Shown here in pieces: positions 7,301 to 10,354 of a stretch of 10,354 bases of DNA. A model generated the notes under the pieces. The model saw only the letters and a program-made list of their open reading frames with translations. It made no database searches and was not told where the DNA came from. Each line of letters begins with the position of its first letter. Within the stretch, counting starts at the first letter, position 1. The stretch is from contig CAYPZL010000191.1 in NCBI GenBank assembly GCA_964415045.1, forward strand, positions 1 through 10,354. Direction: 5' to 3'. The position numbers and the translations under genes were made by a program. The DNA is from CAYPZL01 sp964415045. Its GTDB lineage: Bacteria > Planctomycetota > Phycisphaerae > Sedimentisphaerales > Anaerobacaceae.

Positions 7301-9073
7301 GCAGAAAATCCGCAGATCGAACGGTTCGTCGTAGAATCCCCGCGTGTGGCTGTGGGACGTCTGCGCCGTGAAGCCCGGGAACGCCTCCTCGTTCGGCTGT
7401 CCCGGGGTCGGCACCGCAAAATAGCGAGGCTGCGTGTGCCACATGCCGTAGGAGACGTCGGGCTCCTGGGGCGGAAAAGCAGGGGCGAACTCGTGCACGA
7501 CGCGTCCGCCGGGATGAGCGAGAGCGAGATACTCTCCATTTTTGTCGAGGGCAAAATTGGTGTGGAGACATCCGTCTTTGTCGACGGTGTCGTCCGCGAC
7601 CTGGCCCGAAGCGAAGACGACCAGGTATCCGCCCGCCGGCAGCACCGTGCGGGAGGGAAAAGCCCATTTCCGCAGATTGTCCCGGTCGTCCGTCAGGTAC
7701 CAACCGTCAAGAAAAACCGCTTCGGTTCCGCCGTTGTACAGCTCGATCCAGTCGGGCGTGTTTCCGTCGCCGTCGCGCAGGCTCTGGCGGTTGGAAGCGA
7801 CGAACTCGTTGATGACGACATTCGCCGTCTCGATCCGCCAGTTCGCAGCCAGGAACGCGAAATCTCTGGCTGTGACGCGGCCGCTGTGGTCAAAATCGGC
7901 ACAGCGGGAACTCTCCGGGCAGGCCGGCTCATGAAGCCACTGGTCGGCCAGAATCCAGAGATCGAGATAGTCGACGATGCCGTTGCGATCAGCGTCGCCG
8001 GCAAGCGGTTCGCGCACCTCCACGGTTACGAGAAACTCGGCGGTCTTGCCGTCTTCGAGGCCGCTTCCGAGAGGCCCGTCAGCGACCTGCAACCGCATCT
8101 CATAGGTTCCGGCCTGCGGGAAGACGACGCGGAGATCCTCGGCGCCGGGCGCATCCGTCTCTACTGAAGCCGGGCCGCTCTGCTGCGACCACTCGTACTG
8201 CAATCCGTATGGCGTCCCCGTTTGCGGCTGATCGGCGTTGCAGCCCTCCCCCCAGGGCCTCCCGTCATCCGCGACGGTGACATCGATGACGACCGGCTCT
8301 CCGGCAAAGACCGAAAGCACCTCCGGGCCCGCGACCACAGGCGGCGCGTTGTAGCAGGGATTCGGCGACTCCAGGACGAAACCGTTCATGACGAAGAACG
8401 CCTCGGAAACGCTGGTGTAACCCTGGTTCTCGAACGACAGGGTCACCGCGTGCACGCCGTCCGAACGGATCAGGGTCTCGAACTTCGTCACGTCTTCGAA
8501 GGCCGGAAGACCATCGGAGATATCAATCCCTCTGATCGTCACCGAGCCGTCGGCATCCGTAACGGTGACATCGAACAACCCCGTCTGGTCCTGCGTGTCG
8601 TGGTGATAGGAAGTCCACAAGTAATCGCCCGCCGGCAGGCCGCTGACGGTCAGCGTCATCGGATCGCCTGCCTGACGCGCATCGGTTCCGATCCAATCGT
8701 TGAGAAGATCGGCATGTTCGCCCGTGTACCCCGTCCTGCCGGCGGCGCCGCGATCGATCATCTGCATGGCCTGACGAGTCGCATCGGCGGCCCAGGTCGG
8801 CGCGATCGCAATCATCGTGCCGAAGGCCGTGAAAGACTGCGACGTAAACGTTGCCGCCTGCTCATGGTCGGCGAAATATCCCTGGTAGCCGGCCTCGACC
8901 GGGGCGACCGTCGGGGAAAAGTCCACCTTCAATTGCGCTTGTGCCGTTCCCAGCGCCACTGCAAGGCATAAGAAGAGGAATACGCTTGTCTCTTTCCTCC
9001 TCCGCCGCCTTCCGCCAGGACGCGTCGCCGCCACGGCTGCCGTATGGAAGTACTTGACTGCGTTGTTTCTCAC
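4370..9073 (-). CDS. Giant secreted CotH-like, lamin-tail and dockerin-like multidomain protein
   Basis: Predicted 1567-residue exported protein. The signal peptide has an unusually Arg-rich n-region (RRRRRK, 22-27), a hydrophobic core at about 30-42 and probable cleavage after AQA (46). Domains in order: a beta-rich N-terminal domain (about 47-235, unnamed); a PKD-like domain (about 245-353); a dockerin-like pair of calcium loops (D360-D371 and D393-D404); a lamin-tail domain (418 to about 545); a chitobiase-like segment with YTLDGSEP (600-607); a CotH kinase-like domain (about 700-1050) with K770, D940 in DWPHHN and D965 in WDQE; a second chitobiase-like segment with YTLDGTDP (1161-1168); a beta-sandwich domain (about 1190-1355) with RYDDGFVAYLNG; and a second lamin-tail domain (about 1412-1540) before the SPGYAD end. 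CotH proteins include atypical kinases of spore coat proteins; whether this one is active is unknown. It is 14 bases downstream of the pseudopilin gene. The GTG at 9073 has only a weak ribosome binding site, and GTG 9034 is an alternative. Confidence 0.9.
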   Translation of the reverse strand: MRNNAVKYFHTAAVAATRPGGRRRRRKETSVFLFLCLAVALGTAQAQLKVDFSPTVAPVEAGYQGYFADHEQAATFTSQSFTAFGTMIAIAPTWAADATRQAMQMIDRGAAGRTGYTGEHADLLNDWIGTDARQAGDPMTLTVSGLPAGDYLWTSYHHDTQDQTGLFDVTVTDADGSVTIRGIDISDGLPAFEDVTKFETLIRSDGVHAVTLSFENQGYTSVSEAFFVMNGFVLESPNPCYNAPPVVAGPEVLSVFAGEPVVIDVTVADDGRPWGEGCNADQPQTGTPYGLQYEWSQQSGPASVETDAPGAEDLRVVFPQAGTYEMRLQVADGPLGSGLEDGKTAEFLVTVEVREPLAGDADRNGIVDYLDLWILADQWLHEPACPESSRCADFDHSGRVTARDFAFLAANWRIETANVVINEFVASNRQSLRDGDGNTPDWIELYNGGTEAVFLDGWYLTDDRDNLRKWAFPSRTVLPAGGYLVVFASGQVADDTVDKDGCLHTNFALDKNGEYLALAHPGGRVVHEFAPAFPPQEPDVSYGMWHTQPRYFAVPTPGQPNEEAFPGFTAQTSHSHTRGFYDEPFDLRIFCTTPDVLIRYTLDGSEPTEQNGLLYDPQTPIPITTTKHVRSVAFKPGWRTARVTTHTYIFVDDVARQPARPPGWPTNWGYSSDAGSIVPADYEMDPRVVNSTLPGYSVRDALLDIPTVSISMRPSDFIGDDAGIYANPQSRWERKCAVEYILPDGAEGFQHDCKIEVHGNASRRPYRMQKHSLRLTFTSLYGPPKLEYPLFPESDVEEFNQLVLRASFTDSWALVSWSSSSRYRPNDSQYIRDVWMKESLRDMGQPSSYGHFVHLYVNGLYFGIHNLTERVADDFFASHLGGEPEDWEINEDFSSPGPRWREMLSINPAAPAGYAQMQEYLDVENFADYMLLHFYADSEDWPHHNGYAAVNAVSGDGKFRFFVWDQEIVLDYHGRAASRINSSGGAGDVFQKLRASAEFRLLFADRVYKHMFHDGALSVTASQQRYAELADSIDKAIVAESARWGDTQMSTPYGNTIEQPNPPDDINHNLYPPAPHGPDYYFTREDSWVVERDNVIDNYIPAIHDTANSYALINVLRARNLYPDIDPPEFRVNGADQHGGYVRAGDTLTMVNPNAGGAIYYTLDGTDPRQPDTGGTGTAQTLVAEDAAKAVWVPTANIGLSWTGGAEPFDDSTWTDGMPRSRETLGGVGYERSSGYEPYISYDVESQMYNAVEACYIRIPFAVEPQDRAGSNYMTLRIRYDDGFVAYLNGTRIASANASASPAWNEGAAASHGDGSAVLFEEFDCSAFLSSLHAGGNVLAIHGMNYRQTSSDFLISVELVAGEDANAEGISPSADVYSQPLLLTESAQVKARVWANGQWSALHETLYTIGPVAESLRITELMYHSAVSQTEFIELANVGTEPIDLNGTRFTGGVEFTFPRLLLGPQEYVLVVQDASEFASLYDTSNLIIAGQYAGRLDNAGETIELQDAAGAIIHRFAYHDEWYPGTDGQGYSLSIEAPTNPDAALWGRKSGWRPSTAPGGSPGYAD

Positions 9074-9087
9074 AATTCGCCCGCCGG

Positions 9088-9942
9088 TTATTCCTTATGG
9101 CGATACGCCCATCCGGCGGCCATGTAGTCAATATCCTGCGTCTGCCCCTCGGGCGGCCATTCCTGGCCGTAGCTGGCTACCCCCTGGGTCAGCAGCTTGT
9201 CCACGCGCTCGATGGTGAAGCGGTCCCGCCACTTGCGCGTCTCGGCATGGCCGTCGCAGAAACCCAGAACGCTGGCGTCGCCGTGATTGACAGCCATCGG
9301 TCCCCACCAGCCCCAATCGGAACGACCGGTACGCTCGGGGCAGGCCATGACAAAATGGTGCGCCATATTCCAGTTGCGAGTCTCGCCGGACTCCACGAAC
9401 ACATAGCGGGTGGCCGGACGAGTGATCTCGCCGTACGTTCTGATTTGCAGCTTGTACCGTTCGTGGCTCGGATTAGGAAACGCATACAGGCATTCCGGAA
9501 CCGAATAGGTGACGAAGACACGGGTCCGGTCGTACAGGCTGATGCGAGCGGTGTCGCCCGGACAGTGATAGGCCTTCGGATTCTCCACGTAGGGATAGAG
9601 CTTGCCCGCTTTGATGCCACGGATCTCGTCCTCGTCGGTGACTTCCGGCGTGGTTTGCAAGCACTGTTGAAGGGCGCCGTTTTCGTCGCGCGGTACACCG
9701 ATCCAGCCGACGAACCTGCCGCCGGGCTCGGTGCCGGTGTCTTCGCAGCTCATGATACGGCCGTCATTGTCGTCCGCGTACATATACCAGCCCAGGGACA
9801 GGTTCTTGGTATTGCTCATGCACACGGTCGTCGCGGCCTTCTTTTTTGCCAGGCTCAGCGACGGCATGATGATAGCCATCAACAGCGCGATAATCGCGAT
9901 CACGACCAACAGCTCAATGAGGGTAAAAGCCTTCGTTTTCAT
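9088..9942 (-). CDS. Prepilin-like protein with H-X9-DG motif
   Basis: Predicted 284-residue pseudopilin-like protein. The ATG at 9942 has GGAAAGG (9950-9956) seven bases upstream; an earlier in-frame start at 9969 lacks support and would bury the prepilin signal. The N-terminus MKTKAFTLIELLVVIAI is a type IV prepilin / type II secretion signal, with expected cleavage and N-methylation at A5|F6 and the conserved Glu at mature position 5 (E10), followed by the hydrophobic helix to about residue 26. The body contains YHCPGD (C127), a conserved-looking motif of this group, and the diagnostic H-X9-DG: H220, then nine residues, then D230-G231. Such proteins are greatly expanded in Planctomycetota and relatives; their exact role is not settled. 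The downstream giant surface protein begins 14 bases after its stop, so the two are probably one transcript. The pseudopilin may help display or export that protein, which is inferred. Confidence 0.93.
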   Translation of the reverse strand: MKTKAFTLIELLVVIAIIALLMAIIMPSLSLAKKKAATTVCMSNTKNLSLGWYMYADDNDGRIMSCEDTGTEPGGRFVGWIGVPRDENGALQQCLQTTPEVTDEDEIRGIKAGKLYPYVENPKAYHCPGDTARISLYDRTRVFVTYSVPECLYAFPNPSHERYKLQIRTYGEITRPATRYVFVESGETRNWNMAHHFVMACPERTGRSDWGWWGPMAVNHGDASVLGFCDGHAETRKWRDRFTIERVDKLLTQGVASYGQEWPPEGQTQDIDYMAAGWAYRHKE

Positions 9943-10061
9943 GTGTTTGCCTTTCCAAGCCAGGACCACAACACTCGCTCCTTCAGAAGGCTACCGAGTA
10001 ACATCTGTGCCTCTTCATGGCAAGTTCACTTTTTCAAACGAGCCCATTGCCTGCCCCCGGA

Positions 10062-10090
10062 AACGACGCCCAGGCATCGTTGACTTCAAC
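10062..10090. promoter_or_regulatory. Possible operator-like palindromes
   Basis: Two adjoining inverted repeats. At 10062-10081, aacgacgcc and ggcatcgtt pair over 8 of 9 positions around a 2-base centre. At 10079-10090, gttga and tcaac pair around a 2-base centre. They lie 120-148 bases upstream of the pseudopilin start, a plausible place for a regulator to bind. Arms this short can arise by chance in GC-rich DNA, so this is a weak call. Confidence 0.2.
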
Positions 10091-10148
10091 CTCCCCGAGT
10101 TAGCAGGGAACTTTTGCAGAAATCCAATTAGCATCAAGAAGACGGCGC

Positions 10149-10177
10149 GTGGCTCCGGCGTTTTGCGCCGGAGCCAC
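10149..10177 (-). terminator. Hairpin, probable terminator of the right-edge gene
   Basis: A perfect 12-bp stem (10149-10160 with 10166-10177; 10 of 12 pairs are G-C) closes a 5-base loop. It starts 56 bases past the stop of the - strand gene at the right edge. On the - strand the stem is followed by GCGCCGTCTTCTT, which is T-rich only after six bases, so it is not a textbook intrinsic terminator. It may act as a terminator, a 3'-end stabiliser, or both. Confidence 0.55.
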
Positions 10178-10233
10178 ACGGCCATCTCATCTTCAATCGC
10201 GGGCAGCCCACGTCGGGGCCGCCAGGTATCAGG

Positions 10234-10354
10234 TTACGGTTTTGTCAGCCAGATGTCATCGAAAAACAGGACGCCGGTCTGGCCGCCTTCGATGCCGAGG
10301 GTCAGCGTTGTGATATTGGTCAGGCTCACGCCGACCGAGGCCAGGTCGATCTCC
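10234..10354 (-). CDS. C-terminal end of an exported beta-sandwich protein (partial)
   Basis: The last 39 codons of a gene that enters from the right edge; the first whole codon starts at 10353 and the stop TAA is at 10236-10234. The readable part begins EIDLASVGVSLTN, passes through LTLGIEGGQTGV and ends LFFDDIWLTKP. An alternating strand pattern ending in a D-D-I-W/R-L motif is typical of the last strands of jelly-roll or LamG-like domains at the end of planctomycete secreted proteins; that comparison is from family knowledge and the parent protein cannot be named from 39 residues. No PEP-CTERM or LPXTG-type anchor is present at the end. It lies upstream of, and on the same strand as, the pseudopilin and giant surface protein genes, but the hairpin at 10149-10177 suggests a separate transcript. 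Confidence 0.72.
   Translation of the reverse strand, partial: EIDLASVGVSLTNITTLTLGIEGGQTGVLFFDDIWLTKP

Larger units (their letters stand above)
9943..10233. other. Intergenic region upstream of the pseudopilin gene
   Basis: This 291-base gap separates two - strand genes. It holds the pseudopilin ribosome binding site (9950-9956), a weak palindromic stretch (10062-10090) and a strong hairpin (10149-10177). I find no convincing -35/-10 pair on the - strand, though a promoter for the pseudopilin unit must lie here or further upstream. An open + strand frame crosses part of it but has no coding features. Confidence 0.6.

Noticed and set aside
4484..8167. Two long open + strand frames (4484-6280 and 6437-8167) opposite the giant - strand gene.
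   Set aside because: Their translations are low-complexity, rich in Arg, Val, Gly and Asp, with no domain. The opposite strand has a signal peptide and many recognisable domains. GC-rich coding DNA often leaves such antisense frames open.
9097..10083. A long open + strand frame opposite the pseudopilin gene.
   Set aside because: It is antisense to a clear prepilin-like gene with the H-X9-DG motif, and its translation shows no domain or sensible start.

Overview
The window looks like part of a chromosome from a Planctomycetota bacterium, most likely a Phycisphaerae-type lineage. This is inferred from the kinds of protein, not from a marker gene. The signs are a GC-rich coding style, a eukaryote-like Ser/Thr kinase fused to a multi-pass membrane module, a prepilin-like protein with the H-X9-DG motif, and a giant exported protein combining dockerin-like, lamin-tail, chitobiase-like and CotH domains. 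No tRNA, rRNA, CRISPR array, transposase or integrase is seen.

Left part, + strand. Positions 1-1880 hold the C-terminal part of a Ser/Thr kinase. The frame is open to the left edge, so the N-lobe lies outside the window. The kinase C-lobe is followed by about 10-12 predicted membrane segments. After a 221-base gap comes a tight four-gene unit (2102-4338): a 157-residue two-helix membrane protein, a 321-residue lipoprotein built from two copies of one domain, and two small three-helix membrane proteins. Three of the four genes abut by overlap (4 bases and 8 bases) and the remaining gap is 35 bases, so they are very probably one transcript. I cannot name a family for the membrane proteins. All four products are predicted to sit in the envelope, which makes this the best candidate here for an undescribed system.

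Right part, - strand. This converges on the first part with only 31 bases between stop codons. A prepilin-like H-X9-DG protein (9942 down to 9088) is followed after 14 bases by a 1567-residue secreted protein (9073 down to 4370). That protein has, in order, a signal peptide, an unnamed beta-rich domain, a PKD-like domain, an internal dockerin-like calcium-binding pair, a lamin-tail domain, a chitobiase-like domain, a CotH kinase-like domain, a second chitobiase-like segment, a beta-sandwich domain and a second lamin-tail domain. The two genes look co-transcribed. Upstream of them is a 291-base gap with a 12-bp perfect hairpin and a weak palindrome. At the right edge is the last 39 codons of another - strand gene whose end resembles the closing strands of an exported jelly-roll domain.

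Taken together, the window is about cell-surface biology: a membrane-anchored kinase, an unknown envelope operon, and a pseudopilin plus giant surface protein pair. Links between the + and - strand blocks are not shown by the sequence.
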